Shown one piece after another: positions 17,490 through 26,905 of a stretch of DNA of 64,000 nucleotides. A model generated the notes under the pieces. It was not told the origin of the DNA, made no database searches, and saw nothing but the letters and a program-made list of their open reading frames with translations. Source of the DNA: Chitinophaga filiformis. GTDB lineage: Bacteria > Bacteroidota > Bacteroidia > Chitinophagales > Chitinophagaceae. The stretch spans positions 248,001 to 312,000 of the forward strand of contig NZ_JAKIRP010000004.1 in NCBI RefSeq assembly GCF_021646545.1, given 5' to 3'. The stretch's first letter is position 1, and each line of letters opens with the position of its first letter. Made by a program: the position numbers and the translations under genes.

Positions 17490-18650
17490 ATGTCTACCAA
17501 AAGAGATTACTACGAAATACTGGGTATAGCCAAGTCCGCCTCCCAGGATGAGATAAAGAAAGCCTACCGTAAGGTGGCTATGCAGTACCATCCTGACAGA
17601 AACCCCGACAACAAAGAAGCGGAGGAGAAATTCAAGGAGGCGGCAGAAGCCTATGAAGTGCTGAGCGATACCGACAAACGGGCGCAATATGACCGTTTCG
17701 GCCATGCAGGCATGGGAGGCCGTGGCGGTTTCAACGGCGGCGGTATGAACATGGATGATATCTTCTCCAACTTTGGGGACATCTTCGGAGATGATATCTT
17801 CGGCAGCTTCTTTGGCGGCAACCGTGGTGGCGGTGGTGGCGGAAGACGCGGCAGGGGAACCCGTGGTTCCAACCTGCGCATCAAGATCCGTCTTACCTAT
17901 GAAGAGATCGCGAAAGGCGCCAACAAAAAGATCAAGGTGAAAAAATATGTTCCCTGCAGCCACTGTAGCGGTATGGGAGCGAAAGATAAAAATGCGTTCC
18001 AGACCTGCGGTACCTGTGGAGGTTCCGGTCAGGTAAGGAAAGTGACCCAGACATTCCTGGGCCAGATGCAGACAGTAACCACCTGTCCTACCTGTCATGG
18101 CGAAGGACAGACCATTACCAGCAAATGCGGCCACTGTAAAGGTGAAGGACGCGTTTATGGCGAAGAAATGGTGAGCATCGACATCCCTGCAGGTGTACAG
18201 GAGGGTATGCAACTGAGCATGAGCGGAAAAGGTAATGCCGGCGAAAGAGGCGGCGCTCCCGGTGACCTGCTCATACTCATTGAAGAAGAACCACATCCGG
18301 AACTGCAACGCGATGGCCTGAATGTGGCCTACGACCTCTACATCTCCTTCCCTGATGCGGTATTCGGCACTTCTGTGGAAGTACCTACCATCGACGGTAA
18401 AGCGAAGATCAAAATACCTGCCGGTACCCAAAGCGGAAAGATATTCCGCCTGAAAGGCAAAGGATTCCCTTCCGTAAACTCTTACGAGAAAGGCGATCAG
18501 CTGATACATGTCAATGTGTGGACACCTCAGCAGGTGAGTAGCGAAGAAAAGGCATTCCTGGAGAAGATCCAGTCTTCCGACAACTTCAAACCAAACCCGG
18601 AAAAGTCTGAAAAAGGCTTCTTCGAAAAGGTAAGGGATATCTTCAGCTAA
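17490..18650 (+). CDS. dnaJ: Chaperone protein DnaJ
   Basis: This is a full type I (class A) DnaJ of 386 residues. The J domain carries HPD at 34-36; a Gly/Phe-rich linker (about 72-115, with many GG pairs) follows. The zinc-binding region has the four CxxCxGxG motifs [24 protein letters not shown] and CGHCKGEG, and the C-terminal substrate-binding beta domains complete the protein. It stimulates DnaK ATPase and delivers clients. It is the second gene after grpE and is closed by a strong hairpin at 18727-18768. Confidence 0.98.
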   Translation: MSTKRDYYEILGIAKSASQDEIKKAYRKVAMQYHPDRNPDNKEAEEKFKEAAEAYEVLSDTDKRAQYDRFGHAGMGGRGGFNGGGMNMDDIFSNFGDIFGDDIFGSFFGGNRGGGGGGRRGRGTRGSNLRIKIRLTYEEIAKGANKKIKVKKYVPCSHCSGMGAKDKNAFQTCGTCGGSGQVRKVTQTFLGQMQTVTTCPTCHGEGQTITSKCGHCKGEGRVYGEEMVSIDIPAGVQEGMQLSMSGKGNAGERGGAPGDLLILIEEEPHPELQRDGLNVAYDLYISFPDAVFGTSVEVPTIDGKAKIKIPAGTQSGKIFRLKGKGFPSVNSYEKGDQLIHVNVWTPQQVSSEEKAFLEKIQSSDNFKPNPEKSEKGFFEKVRDIFS

Positions 18651-18726
18651 GTACTTCAGCTATTCCAGCCTGTCGTTTCATCATGGCAGTATAGCAGTAC
18701 CAACACACATACAATCACATTTTCAT

Positions 18727-18768
18727 AAAAGAGGTTATATCAAAAGTGTTTTGATATAACCTCTTTTT
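18727..18768 (+). terminator. Rho-independent terminator after dnaJ
   Basis: AAAAGAGGTTATATCAAAA pairs perfectly with its complement across a GTG loop and is followed by a T run; the A run on the other side makes it symmetrical. Confidence 0.9.
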
Positions 18769-18834
18769 AATTCCGCTGGTAGCTCCGGTTTCTCTGTCTT
18801 TCTTACTTTTATATTTTTTACTTTTACAGGTTAC

Positions 18835-19782
18835 ATGTTCGATCCGTCAAAACTTCAGATGCTGGAAAACCGCCTGGTAAAGGTGTTCAAACACCTGCGC
18901 AAAACTGCGCGCCGGCAAAATATTACCTGTTACAGAGTATACGATGATGATATTCCTGAATTCCCATTCAGTATAGAATTGTATGAAGACCACATCTATG
19001 TGGCGGAATACCAGCGCCAGCACGGCATGGAAGAAGAAGAACACGAGAACTGGCTGGACAGCAGCCTGGAGGTAATATCCAAAGTGCTGGAAGTACCCCT
19101 GGAAAAGATCTTCGTAAAACAACGCCAGCGCAAGGCGAGCAGGCAGGATCAATATGAGAAACTGTCTTTCGAAAGCCACGAAATGACCGTACACGAAGCC
19201 GGTCTTTCTTTCAAAGTGAACCTTTCTGACTACCTGGACACTGGCCTTTTCCTCGACCACCGTACTACCCGTGGTATGGTCAGAGATGCGGCCGCCGGCA
19301 AAAAGGTGCTGAACCTCTTCTGTTATACCGGCTCTTTCTCTGTATATGCTGCAGCAGGCGGCGCCTCCCAGGTTACCTCGGTTGACCTTTCCAAGACCTA
19401 CCTGGCATGGGCAGAGGAAAATATGCGGCTGAACGGCTTTGACGTGGCTAGCCACCGCTTTGTTCACGCAGACGTACTGCAATACCTGGATACCCTTTCT
19501 GAAGATGAATTTGACCTGGTAGTGCTCGACCCTCCTACTTTCTCCAATAGTAAACGTATGAAAGACTTCCTGGACATCCAGCGGGACCATGTCTCTATCC
19601 TGAACAAGGTGTTAAGGGCTACAAAACCGGGCGGCGTTATCTACTTCAGTAACAATTACCGCCGTTTCGTACTGGAGAGCGACCGTATACTGGCAGCTGA
19701 AATAAAGGATATTACGGCCCAGACGATGCCGTTCGATTTCCAGCAGAAGCTGATCAGAAAATGTTATAAGATCACGCGGTAA
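18835..19782 (+). CDS. Class I SAM-dependent methyltransferase, RlmK-like (23S rRNA m7G)
   Basis: The 315-residue product resembles the C-terminal half of E. coli RlmKL (RlmK), which makes m7G2069 in 23S rRNA. Visible motifs are the SAM-binding VLNLFCYTGSFSVYAAAGGA near residue 160, the acidic VTSVDLSKTYLAWAEEN strand, and the catalytic DLVVLDPPTFSNSK. The N-terminal portion lacks a THUMP domain, so this is a stand-alone RlmK, common in Bacteroidota. Substrate assignment is by similarity only. It ends 5 bp before the stop of the convergent VWA gene, with no terminator between them. Confidence 0.85.
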   Translation: MFDPSKLQMLENRLVKVFKHLRKTARRQNITCYRVYDDDIPEFPFSIELYEDHIYVAEYQRQHGMEEEEHENWLDSSLEVISKVLEVPLEKIFVKQRQRKASRQDQYEKLSFESHEMTVHEAGLSFKVNLSDYLDTGLFLDHRTTRGMVRDAAAGKKVLNLFCYTGSFSVYAAAGGASQVTSVDLSKTYLAWAEENMRLNGFDVASHRFVHADVLQYLDTLSEDEFDLVVLDPPTFSNSKRMKDFLDIQRDHVSILNKVLRATKPGGVIYFSNNYRRFVLESDRILAAEIKDITAQTMPFDFQQKLIRKCYKITR

Positions 19783-19787
19783 GGGGT

Positions 19788-21554
19788 TTAATCTTCTATT
19801 TTCTTCGATTTCTTCAGCTCTCTCAGCAGGGCAATAAATTCTCTGCGATAACCGCCCGGATCGTCGTCCAGCGATCGTTTTGCGATGTCCAGCACCATAT
19901 TGCAGGTACCATTTCCTTTGAAGGCGGATTTCCTGAGCAACATTCCCGTGAGGGCGACTGCACTGGCAAACCTGAAATCGCCGGAGGCGTCCCGGAACTC
20001 GGTCAGTTCTCCCGGCACAGTATAGTGCAGGTATTTAATGGTGGTGTCAATTGCCTCCCGGTACCTCAACTGAATGGTAGCCAGTGAACTGTCCTCATCC
20101 ATTCCATTTTGCGGAACGATCTCATACATAGCTACCGCACAATGACCCGACCCGATGATGCCACCAGATATCTTATCGGTAGCCGAATCTTCATCGTTTA
20201 TCACTTTGTTTTCATACCCTATCAACCGGTAAGACTTCACTGTGCGCGGGCTAAAGAGCACATCAGCCTGCACGTCTTTAGCTACGGTAAACAGGGTGCT
20301 GCCAAACTCCCGGGCAAAGATTTTATTGGCTTCTTCGAGGTTATCGATATAGGCAAAATTGCCATTCCCTTTACTGGACAAAGTCTCTAATTTGGAATCC
20401 TTGTAGTTTTTCATGCCAAAACCCAGGCAGGTGAGCAATACGCCTGTCTCCTTTTTACCCAGTATCAGCTGTTCCATGTCGTAATCGCTGGTCTGCCCGA
20501 CGTTAAAGTCGCCGTCTGTTGCCATGATCACACGGTTGTTACCATTCGTGATAAAATTCTCTTCCGCTATCTTGTACGCCAGTTTAATAGCCGCTTCCCC
20601 GGCTGTCGCTCCGCCAGCGCTGAGGTTGTCTATTGCATTGAGGATCTTCGCCTTCTGACTACCGGAAGTGCTGGGCAGGATAATGCCTGGTGTACCAGCA
20701 TATGCCACGATCGCTACATGGTCATTACTGCGCAGATTATTGACCAGGATGCGGAAAGCGGCCTGTAAGAGCGGCAGCTTGTTAGGCAGGGACATAGACC
20801 CCGATACATCTATCAGGAAAACGAGGTTGCTGGGAGGCAGACTATCCAGGTTGACGGCCTTGCCGCGGACAGCTATCTGTAACAGGCGGTGGTCTGGCGC
20901 CCAGGGGCAGGTGGCATAATTGCTGTAGATTGCCAGGGTCTGACCGGGAGGCGGTAGTGGATAATGATAATGGAAGTAGTTCATCATCTCCTCTATACGT
21001 ACCGCATTAACGGGGATCTTTTCTTTCAGCTTTACGAAACGCCGGATATTGCTGTAGGCAGCCCTGTCCACATCTACGGCGAACATAGAGGCGTTCTTTA
21101 TATCTGTTTCGACAAACTTATTCTCATACAATGTGCCATAGGTTTCATCAAAGAAAGCGCGGGTTCCCATGGCGGAGTTGCCATAGTTGGGATTAGAACC
21201 ATTGGAAGAACGTTCCCGGGCAATGGCTTTGGCTTTTTTTGCCACATCGTCCTGGATCTCTTCTTTGGCGCTTAACTGAACAAGCATACGACTGTATGCT
21301 CCCGCAGACAAGCGTTTCGGGAAGTACCTGTTATGTTGAAATAAAAGTATCGCGTCCTGAGAGGGCACCGCAATGCGAAAAAGTCCGTACTGGTTCGTAA
21401 TAACCCTGGCGGTATCATTGTTTACTGTGACGATCACTCCCTGCAGCGGACTGTGGGAGATGCTGTCCTCGACTGCCCCTGAAATCCATATCTTCTGAGC
21501 TCTCCCAGGTACAAGGATAATTAAGCTGACAAGCAGCATAAGGAGCCTTTGCAT
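19788..21554 (-). CDS. VWA-domain protein with carboxypeptidase-like N-terminal domain (YfbK type)
   Basis: The 588-residue product has a signal peptide (to about residue 19), then a carboxypeptidase-regulatory-like beta sandwich (ISGAVEDSISHSPLQGVIVT to about 95). A YfbK-type region around FADVDRAAYSNIRRFVK-like sequence and MMNYFHYHYPLPP follows, then a VWA domain with an intact MIDAS motif DVSGSMS near residue 250, and a C-terminal DUF3520-like part. YfbK proteins are secreted or periplasmic and of unknown function; the VWA domain suggests metal-dependent protein binding. The carboxypeptidase-like module also occurs at the front of TonB-dependent receptors. The gene lies alone, convergent with the methyltransferase. 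Confidence 0.88.
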   Translation of the reverse strand: MQRLLMLLVSLIILVPGRAQKIWISGAVEDSISHSPLQGVIVTVNNDTARVITNQYGLFRIAVPSQDAILLFQHNRYFPKRLSAGAYSRMLVQLSAKEEIQDDVAKKAKAIARERSSNGSNPNYGNSAMGTRAFFDETYGTLYENKFVETDIKNASMFAVDVDRAAYSNIRRFVKLKEKIPVNAVRIEEMMNYFHYHYPLPPPGQTLAIYSNYATCPWAPDHRLLQIAVRGKAVNLDSLPPSNLVFLIDVSGSMSLPNKLPLLQAAFRILVNNLRSNDHVAIVAYAGTPGIILPSTSGSQKAKILNAIDNLSAGGATAGEAAIKLAYKIAEENFITNGNNRVIMATDGDFNVGQTSDYDMEQLILGKKETGVLLTCLGFGMKNYKDSKLETLSSKGNGNFAYIDNLEEANKIFAREFGSTLFTVAKDVQADVLFSPRTVKSYRLIGYENKVINDEDSATDKISGGIIGSGHCAVAMYEIVPQNGMDEDSSLATIQLRYREAIDTTIKYLHYTVPGELTEFRDASGDFRFASAVALTGMLLRKSAFKGNGTCNMVLDIAKRSLDDDPGGYRREFIALLRELKKSKKIED

Positions 21555-21627
21555 CAGTTTTGCATCAGTTATCAGTTATACATAAATATAATAAAATTGG
21601 GAAAAGGAAGGAGGGAATATGCACTAA

Positions 21628-21666
21628 TAAAAAACCCCGGGGACATGCGATTGCATTACCCCGGGG
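21628..21666 (-). terminator. Rho-independent terminator after hpt
   Basis: CCCCGGGG occurs twice (21635-21642 and 21659-21666), giving an 8-bp GC-only stem with a 16-nt loop; on the minus strand it is followed by a T run, 22 bp after the hpt stop. Confidence 0.85.
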
Positions 21667-21688
21667 CGCTAAAATTACGTTCTGTTAT

Positions 21689-22225
21689 TTATTCCACCAG
21701 TTTATATATTTCCGGCAGGTTCCGTCCCAGGCCGTCATAATCCAATCCATAACCCAGCAGGAACTTATTAGGGACTGAAAAACCCAGGTAATCAATGTTA
21801 ATAGGGTACTGCATTGCCTCCGGTTTGGTGAGCAGGGCAGCCACCATCAGTTTTTTAGGCTGTTGATGTTCCAGCTGTGGCAGGAACTGGCTCAGGGTCT
21901 TACCGGTGTCCACGATGTCTTCCAGGATAACCACTGTACGGCCATACAGGTCTTCATCGAGACCAATGGCCTGCACTACATTACCGGTGGATTTCATCCC
22001 CTTGTAAGAGGCCAGTTTAATGAAAGATATTTCGGCCTCGATGGTGAGGTACTTGAAAATATCTGCTGCAAACATAAAGGAGCCATTCAGAATAGCGATG
22101 AATAAAGGCTTTTCTCCCTTCAGATCATTATTGAGGGCTGTGGCCAGTTCCTTTATGCGCTCCTGTAATTTTTCAGCGTTGATGTATGGTTCGAACTTTT
22201 TATCGTGTACCTGGATAACAGACAT
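21689..22225 (-). CDS. hpt: Hypoxanthine phosphoribosyltransferase
   Basis: The 178-residue product catalyses the salvage of hypoxanthine (and usually guanine) to IMP/GMP with PRPP. The PRPP-binding loop VVILEDIVDTGKT and the LNGSFMFAADI loop with SFIKLASY are those of HPRT. Length is typical. It ends in the usual FLLGYGLDYDGLGRNLPEIY segment that closes the base-binding pocket. It is a separate cistron with its own terminator; guaB (59039-60511) and purS in this window act in the connected purine pathway. Confidence 0.96.
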   Translation of the reverse strand: MSVIQVHDKKFEPYINAEKLQERIKELATALNNDLKGEKPLFIAILNGSFMFAADIFKYLTIEAEISFIKLASYKGMKSTGNVVQAIGLDEDLYGRTVVILEDIVDTGKTLSQFLPQLEHQQPKKLMVAALLTKPEAMQYPINIDYLGFSVPNKFLLGYGLDYDGLGRNLPEIYKLVE

Positions 22226-22244
22226 GTGATTCCGATTTATGTGA

Positions 22245-23990
22245 TTAGATTTTGCCGACCAAAAGCCGTTGTCCTATTTTGATGTCGAAACTTTCCAGAT
22301 GATTCCATTGCTGTAACTGCTCTACCGTTACGTTGTAACGTTTCGCAATGCCATACAGTGTTTCCTTCGTCTGTACTTCGTGATATAATGAATTGCCGTC
22401 CCTGATAGGACCTCCTTTTCCGGCAGCATCTCCTGCGGGTTGAGCAGGTGGTGTCGTTTGTGCAGGTGCAGCAGGTACCTCAGACGCGGGCACTGGTTGC
22501 GCCGGTGCCGGTTGCGTACCAGACGGCTGCGTAGTAGCAGGTGGTCTGGAAGAATATGCAGGTTGTGAAGCTGCTGGTGTTGATTGCACGGGTGCTGCCG
22601 GCTGTGTACCATTTTGCGCCGGCCTCGAAGTATACATAGGCTGTGAAGATGCTGGTGCTGATTGCACAGGCGTCGCAGGCTGTGTATTGTTTTGCGCTGG
22701 TTTTGGCGCTGGTTGTGAAGATGCTGGCTGGGTGGCCGCAGGTTTTGACGATGCAGGCGTATTCTGTGCGGCGCCACCACCGTTTGATTTCACCTCACCG
22801 AGCTTCTTCAGGTCATCCATCATACCCGGAGGCAGATTGTTCTGCTGGGCCGGTGCACTGTTCTGTTGTTGCTGTGCGGCATTCTGCTGTGCTATTTCCT
22901 GCTGCCTTTCCATTTCTGTTCTGACATCTTCCACGATCTGTCCGGGTTTGAAATCGCCCTCTGTAGGATCTTCTGCAGGTGGATATTTCGCGAGGCGTGG
23001 CGTTTTATTAGCATAACCCGCCAATGCCAGCCGCTCTCCTACCTCAGGTTCCTGGCCTTCCTTCATCTTATTACGGCGGCGTAACCAGCGCAGCTGGATA
23101 CCTTCTGACTGCGCAATGTCATACATGGTCTCTCCGGCAACAACTGTATGGTAATCATTCTTACCAGATTTACCCTTTTTCTGGAGGAAGATGAAAGTTT
23201 CTTTCGGTAAAGGATCGTCGTTCGGGAGGTCGTTGTAGTGAACCAGGTTACGGAGTTTAATATCCCGCTGATCGGCTATCTGTATCAGTGAGGTACCGGC
23301 AGGTACCAGTATTACTTTACGGTCGTTGATCTGGAATACGCCTTTGGGCGCATTGGCCTTAGTGATACCGGTCGATTTACCGGTGCCGGCAACCGGCGTT
23401 TTAGATGGTTTGGATGCCACTACTTCATCGCCTGTCTTGGCGTTGCTCGTTCCGGCTTTGGTCACACCCTCGCCTTCCAGCGTATACTGCTGCAGGTTGT
23501 AGTCTTCGATGAGTTTGATCAGTTGCTGCGGATAGGTATTGCTGGTAGCATATCCCGCCTGTTTGAGCCCATAGGCCCAGGATTTATAGTCTTCTTCCTG
23601 GAACTGGAAGAGGAACGCATAACGGGGATTATTCCGCAGAAAGTCTGAGTGATCCCTGTAGGAATCGGCTGCGGAAGGGTATTTGCGGAAGCATTCCTGG
23701 CGGGCATCGTCGTCATACCTGACACTTTCGCCAGTCCAGTTATTCTTACATTTTATGCCAAAATGGTTGTTGGAGTTTTGTACCAGCCAGCTGCCCCCCG
23801 ACTGTGTTTCAAGGATACCCTGGGCCAGTTTGATGGAAGCAGGTACACCGCTGCGCTGCATTTCAGTAATAGCGATATCCTTATACTTTGCGATATACTG
23901 CTGGGTACTTGCGCTTTGCGTTTGCGCCCTCAGCATGGGCATGCAGCCAAACAGCAAGCTACACACTAAAACAGATCTCCTTAGTTGCAT
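22245..23990 (-). CDS. Peptidoglycan glucosaminidase (GH73-like) with LysM domains
   Basis: The 581-residue secreted protein has a signal peptide (to about 22), a glucosaminidase domain (about 30-170) with candidate catalytic Glu61 in KLAQGILETQSGGSW and the family FGIKCKNNW motif, two LysM-like modules (about 225-270 and 280-325), a long Pro/Gln/Ala/Ser-rich linker (about 385-525) and a C-terminal LysM (VQTKETLYGIAKRYNVTVEQ). Such enzymes cleave the N-acetylglucosamine bond in peptidoglycan for cell separation or remodelling. The linker contains three copies of a 24-26 residue repeat visible also at DNA level. Its start at 23990 gives a normal signal peptide. Confidence 0.92.
   Translation of the reverse strand: MQLRRSVLVCSLLFGCMPMLRAQTQSASTQQYIAKYKDIAITEMQRSGVPASIKLAQGILETQSGGSWLVQNSNNHFGIKCKNNWTGESVRYDDDARQECFRKYPSAADSYRDHSDFLRNNPRYAFLFQFQEEDYKSWAYGLKQAGYATSNTYPQQLIKLIEDYNLQQYTLEGEGVTKAGTSNAKTGDEVVASKPSKTPVAGTGKSTGITKANAPKGVFQINDRKVILVPAGTSLIQIADQRDIKLRNLVHYNDLPNDDPLPKETFIFLQKKGKSGKNDYHTVVAGETMYDIAQSEGIQLRWLRRRNKMKEGQEPEVGERLALAGYANKTPRLAKYPPAEDPTEGDFKPGQIVEDVRTEMERQQEIAQQNAAQQQQNSAPAQQNNLPPGMMDDLKKLGEVKSNGGGAAQNTPASSKPAATQPASSQPAPKPAQNNTQPATPVQSAPASSQPMYTSRPAQNGTQPAAPVQSTPAASQPAYSSRPPATTQPSGTQPAPAQPVPASEVPAAPAQTTPPAQPAGDAAGKGGPIRDGNSLYHEVQTKETLYGIAKRYNVTVEQLQQWNHLESFDIKIGQRLLVGKI
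22480..22760 (-). repeat. Tandem repeats encoding the Pro/Gln-rich linker
   Basis: Units beginning near 22561, 22639 and 22711 share the sequence GGYTGTGAAGMTGCTGG (plus-strand view) at intervals of 78 and 72 bp. All steps are multiples of three, so gain or loss of units would keep the frame and alter linker length. Confidence 0.65.
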
Positions 23991-24028
23991 GTATGTTGAA
24001 TTTAATGGGTGTGGTTCGCGTAAGTGGA

Positions 24029-24673
24029 TCAGCTTTTCTTTCTGATGATCATCAGACCGTCTCTGAGCGTCAGCAATAACTGTTCCGCCCTGCCATCAGC
24101 TGCTACTTTTTCGCAGAAACTGATCATTGCTTTGGCATTGTTACTTTGTCTTGATGGTTCCAATAGTGTTTCTCCATGAAAGAGCACGTTATCTGCCAGT
24201 ATAAATCCCCCCGGACGTATTTTCTCCCAGACCAGATCATAATAGTGCTCATAACCTGTTTTATCTGCGTCGATAAATACCAGGTCAAATACTTCATCCA
24301 GCCGGGTTATAATATCTGCTGCCTTACCGATATGCATTTTTATCTTTCCGGATAATCCTGCTTCTGCGAAATAGCGCTGGCACATTTCTTCCCTTTCTTC
24401 GTTCATGTCAATGGTGTGCAATACACCTCCCTCCTTTAATCCCTGCGCCAGGCAGATTGCCGAGTAACCGGTATACGTCCCGATCTCCAGCACCTTTGCC
24501 GGTTGCAGCATATGGCTCACCAGGCTCAGGAACTGTCCCTGCAGCTGACCGCTTAACATATGCGGCTGCTCTACTTTCAGGTATGTTTCCCGGTGTAACC
24601 GCTTCAACACATCTGTTTCAGGACTTGTATACTTTTCTGCAAACGCTTCTACAGCAGCAGGAATTATATCCAT
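24029..24673 (-). CDS. O-methyltransferase, class I SAM-dependent (CCoAOMT/TrmR-like)
   Basis: The 214-residue protein belongs to the MeTrfase_3 family of small O-methyltransferases. The SAM-binding motif VLEIGTYTGYSAICLAQGL is near residue 63, followed by the acidic TIDMNEEREEMCQ and the metal-associated VFIDADKTGYEHYYD and ILADNVLFHG segments typical of the cation-dependent group. Family members methylate catechols, caffeoyl-CoA or, in TrmR, tRNA hydroxyuridine; the substrate here is unknown. The ATG at 24673 follows a promoter box and gives the usual family N-terminus; a longer frame to 24781 would overlap the LOG gene. Confidence 0.92.
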   Translation of the reverse strand: MDIIPAAVEAFAEKYTSPETDVLKRLHRETYLKVEQPHMLSGQLQGQFLSLVSHMLQPAKVLEIGTYTGYSAICLAQGLKEGGVLHTIDMNEEREEMCQRYFAEAGLSGKIKMHIGKAADIITRLDEVFDLVFIDADKTGYEHYYDLVWEKIRPGGFILADNVLFHGETLLEPSRQSNNAKAMISFCEKVAADGRAEQLLLTLRDGLMIIRKKS

Positions 24674-24687
24674 GTTGTAAATTTTTG

Positions 24688-24695
24688 CAAAAATA
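24688..24695 (-). promoter_or_regulatory. Putative -7 box for the O-methyltransferase
   Basis: The minus strand reads TATTTTTG 14 nt before the ATG at 24673. Confidence 0.45.
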
Positions 24696-24707
24696 TGGCA
24701 ATAAATC

Positions 24708-25406
24708 CTAGAAGTTGGGCCGCAACTTGTTCGTTGTGTAGAATACCCTGAAGTATTCCACCACTTCATCGGCTGTATCAAACAGCTTTAACAGACCAAG
24801 ATCTTCCGGGGAAATATTACTTTCCTTCTCCATCATAGTGCTGCGGATCCACTCCAGCAGTCCGCTCCAGTATTCCTTGCCTACAAGTACCATCGGGGTT
24901 TCCGTCATTTTCTTAGTCTGGATAAGGGTGGCTACTTCGAAGAATTCATCCATGGTGCCGAAGCCTCCCGGCATCATCACGAAGCCCTGGGAATATTTGG
25001 TGAACATTACTTTGCGCACAAAGAAGTAGTCGAAGTGCATGTTCTTGTCATGGTCAATATACGGATTAGGGTTCTGTTCGTGAGGCAGAGAGATATTCAC
25101 GCCCACTGATTTCCCTTTTACTTCCTGCGCTCCTCTGTTGGCAGCTTCCATTACCCCCGGACCACCGCCGGTGATAATACCAAAGCCTTCATCAGCCAGC
25201 CGTTTGGCGATGTCGTGCGCTAATTCATAATATCTGCTTCCGGGTTTAGTACGTGCGGAACCGAATATAGAGATACAGGGGCCCATTTTGGCGAGAGATT
25301 CGAAGCCATCCACAAACTCGGCCATGATCTTGAATATCTGCCAGCTGGAATGTGCTTTTGTTTCTGTCCAGTCTCTCTCCTTCAAATGCATTAGACGATC
25401 GTTCAT
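24708..25406 (-). CDS. LOG-family protein (TIGR00730 Rossmann fold; cytokinin riboside 5'-monophosphate phosphoribohydrolase-like)
   Basis: The 232-residue product shows the two LOG signatures: GGGPGVMEAANRGA and PGGFGTMDEFFE, the latter being the PGGxGTxxE motif. Family members hydrolyse the glycosidic bond of nucleoside 5'-monophosphates, releasing the base; in bacteria the in vivo substrate is often AMP or uncertain. Both the catalytic Arg/Glu motifs appear intact. It is cytosolic and lies immediately upstream of the O-methyltransferase (34 bp), which has its own promoter box. Confidence 0.92.
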   Translation of the reverse strand: MNDRLMHLKERDWTETKAHSSWQIFKIMAEFVDGFESLAKMGPCISIFGSARTKPGSRYYELAHDIAKRLADEGFGIITGGGPGVMEAANRGAQEVKGKSVGVNISLPHEQNPNPYIDHDKNMHFDYFFVRKVMFTKYSQGFVMMPGGFGTMDEFFEVATLIQTKKMTETPMVLVGKEYWSGLLEWIRSTMMEKESNISPEDLGLLKLFDTADEVVEYFRVFYTTNKLRPNF

Positions 25407-26246
25407 TACTGAGAGTTGTTTGTTCTATAATTGGCTAAAATACTGAAAAACTGCCGGGAATACGACAGCTAATATAAAGCAGCGGGTCATTTAAACCACA
25501 GATCAGTCCCCATCAAACGGATCGGGCATATACGGATGCCGGCAACTACAGAAACTATGCTGAAGCTGATAAGGCAACAGTGCTTAAAAAGAAGCAGGTA
25601 ACTTGAAAGAAACCCGCTTAACATTTAACACGTTATGAACATGTAGTTGCCGTTGTTTGACATACCACATAATTTTTATCCATAGCTGGCCATAACGCAT
25701 AACGTTTAATGCTTTTTTCTTTCCAGGTTAGAAGTGATGTAATAGTATCAGCCTGCATGTACAGGCATGTGAACAGTACAGTGTTTTCATACAACGTGGT
25801 TTAGTTTTCAGCTTATTGACCTTGAGGGGGGCCAATTTTTAATTAAAATACAGATAATCTTTGTTAATTCCTAACTTGATAAAAACAATTGGGGGTTAAC
25901 AATTAATGCTGCCGGCTTACACGGGCAACCTACTGTATAAATACGCAGACATCGGGGAAGCTTGTCGCAATACGCGCTCCATCCTGCATCCCATATCCCA
26001 TATCCTATATGCTGTATCCTGATAGTGCCTGGCTACCCGGTGGAAGCCAGCGAAGTAGCAGACGGTTAAAGATGGAGACTGCGGGCCTTCGGCTCTTCGG
26101 GTATACGATTGATAACGCTCCATAAATATTCCCAAGCCCATACGCTTGACAGATCCTACACAGCGATCGAATCCCCGGAGAGGCGCCGACCGCAGGCCCA
26201 TACTTTAACCGCACGCTACTTGCGGTAAAAGATCAACTAAAAAAAT
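25407..26246. other. 840-bp stretch without a recognisable gene
   Basis: No open frame here has a convincing start, composition or similarity; short frames on the minus strand at 25917-26214 are rich in Arg, Cys and Met and look random. The first half is AT-rich and contains CGTTATG at 25631-25637 and its complement at 25691-25697 followed by a T run. The second half (about 25910-26230) is GC-rich and contains several local inverted repeats, such as CCGCA-CGCTACT-TGCGG near 26212-26228, so a structured RNA is possible. No known RNA family (tmRNA, RNase P, SRP, 6S) was recognised. Confidence 0.5.
25981..26020. repeat. Short tandem ATCCTATAT-like microrepeat
   Basis: The sequence consists of about five imperfect 7-9 bp units of the form ATCCCAT or ATCCTAT (ATCCTGC, ATCCCAT, ATCCCAT, ATCCTAT, then ATGCTGTATCC). 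It resembles simple-sequence expansion. Confidence 0.55.
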
Positions 26247-26279
26247 AAAGGGATCAGGCATTAGCTACCCGATCCCTTT
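26247..26279 (-). terminator. Rho-independent terminator after the barrel protein gene
   Basis: AAAGGGATC and GATCCCTTT pair across a 15-nt loop, with a long T run on the minus strand 18 bp after the stop codon. Confidence 0.85.
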
Positions 26280-26296
26280 TATCAAATAATTTCTTC

Positions 26297-26878
26297 TTAC
26301 AATCCGATTGTTGCGCCTACACGCAGTATCAGACCATTCTGGTATGGCGATCTGCTATTCTGCAACACGTCATATAAAGCCATAATACTGAATGCCGCAT
26401 TACCGCCAACAGGCTGCGTATAGCCGCCACCCATCAACAGGCTGGATACGCCATAACTCTCCTTGATAACTGTTTTCGGGTCAGTGTCGTAATAAGTGCT
26501 TTTAAGATTGATGTGGTTATATTCCGGCTGGATATGTATAAACAGGAAGTCCAGCGGATATACGCGCCCCCATAGACCACCACCCAGGATGCTGTACTGG
26601 TTGCGTTGACCTGTATTACCGTAATAATCACGGAAACGCTCAGACCCATACTGTGCATTGATGGCCAGACCGGCTGCAAATAACTGGGAAATACGATAAC
26701 CTACCAGCGGAGATATGTTGATATTGGTATAATCGCCGAATGCCAGTCCAAGGGAGCCGCCCACAATAATACGGGAGGCATCAAATTCTTTCTTCCTGGC
26801 TGTATCTGTTTTGTAATACTGTGCATGTACCAGTTGTACAGCTGTCAGCAGTAAAAAACACAACAATAAACGTTTCAT
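26297..26878 (-). CDS. Small outer-membrane beta-barrel protein, function unknown
   Basis: The 193-residue product has a signal peptide (MKRLLLCFLLLTAVQLVHA) and then alternating hydrophobic/polar strands rich in Gly, Tyr and aromatic residues, for example IIVGGSLGLAFGDYTNI, YSILGGGLWGRVY and the C-terminal LILRVGATIGL. This pattern is that of a small 8-10 stranded outer-membrane barrel. The family was not recognised beyond that. It follows glcD in the same direction with a 27-bp gap, so it may be co-transcribed, and is closed by its own terminator. Confidence 0.8.
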   Translation of the reverse strand: MKRLLLCFLLLTAVQLVHAQYYKTDTARKKEFDASRIIVGGSLGLAFGDYTNINISPLVGYRISQLFAAGLAINAQYGSERFRDYYGNTGQRNQYSILGGGLWGRVYPLDFLFIHIQPEYNHINLKSTYYDTDPKTVIKESYGVSSLLMGGGYTQPVGGNAAFSIMALYDVLQNSRSPYQNGLILRVGATIGL

Positions 26879-26905
26879 ATTACTGTCCTTTTAAATGGTT
26901 TATCA

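Noticed and set aside
17478..18509. A 343-codon minus-strand frame opposite dnaJ
   Set aside because: It lies wholly antisense to a clear dnaJ whose motifs explain the sequence; the antisense product has no recognisable domain.
25917..26214. Two overlapping short minus-strand frames
   Set aside because: Composition is random-looking (rich in Arg, Met, Cys and Tyr), there is no promoter, and the region looks more like structured or decayed sequence.
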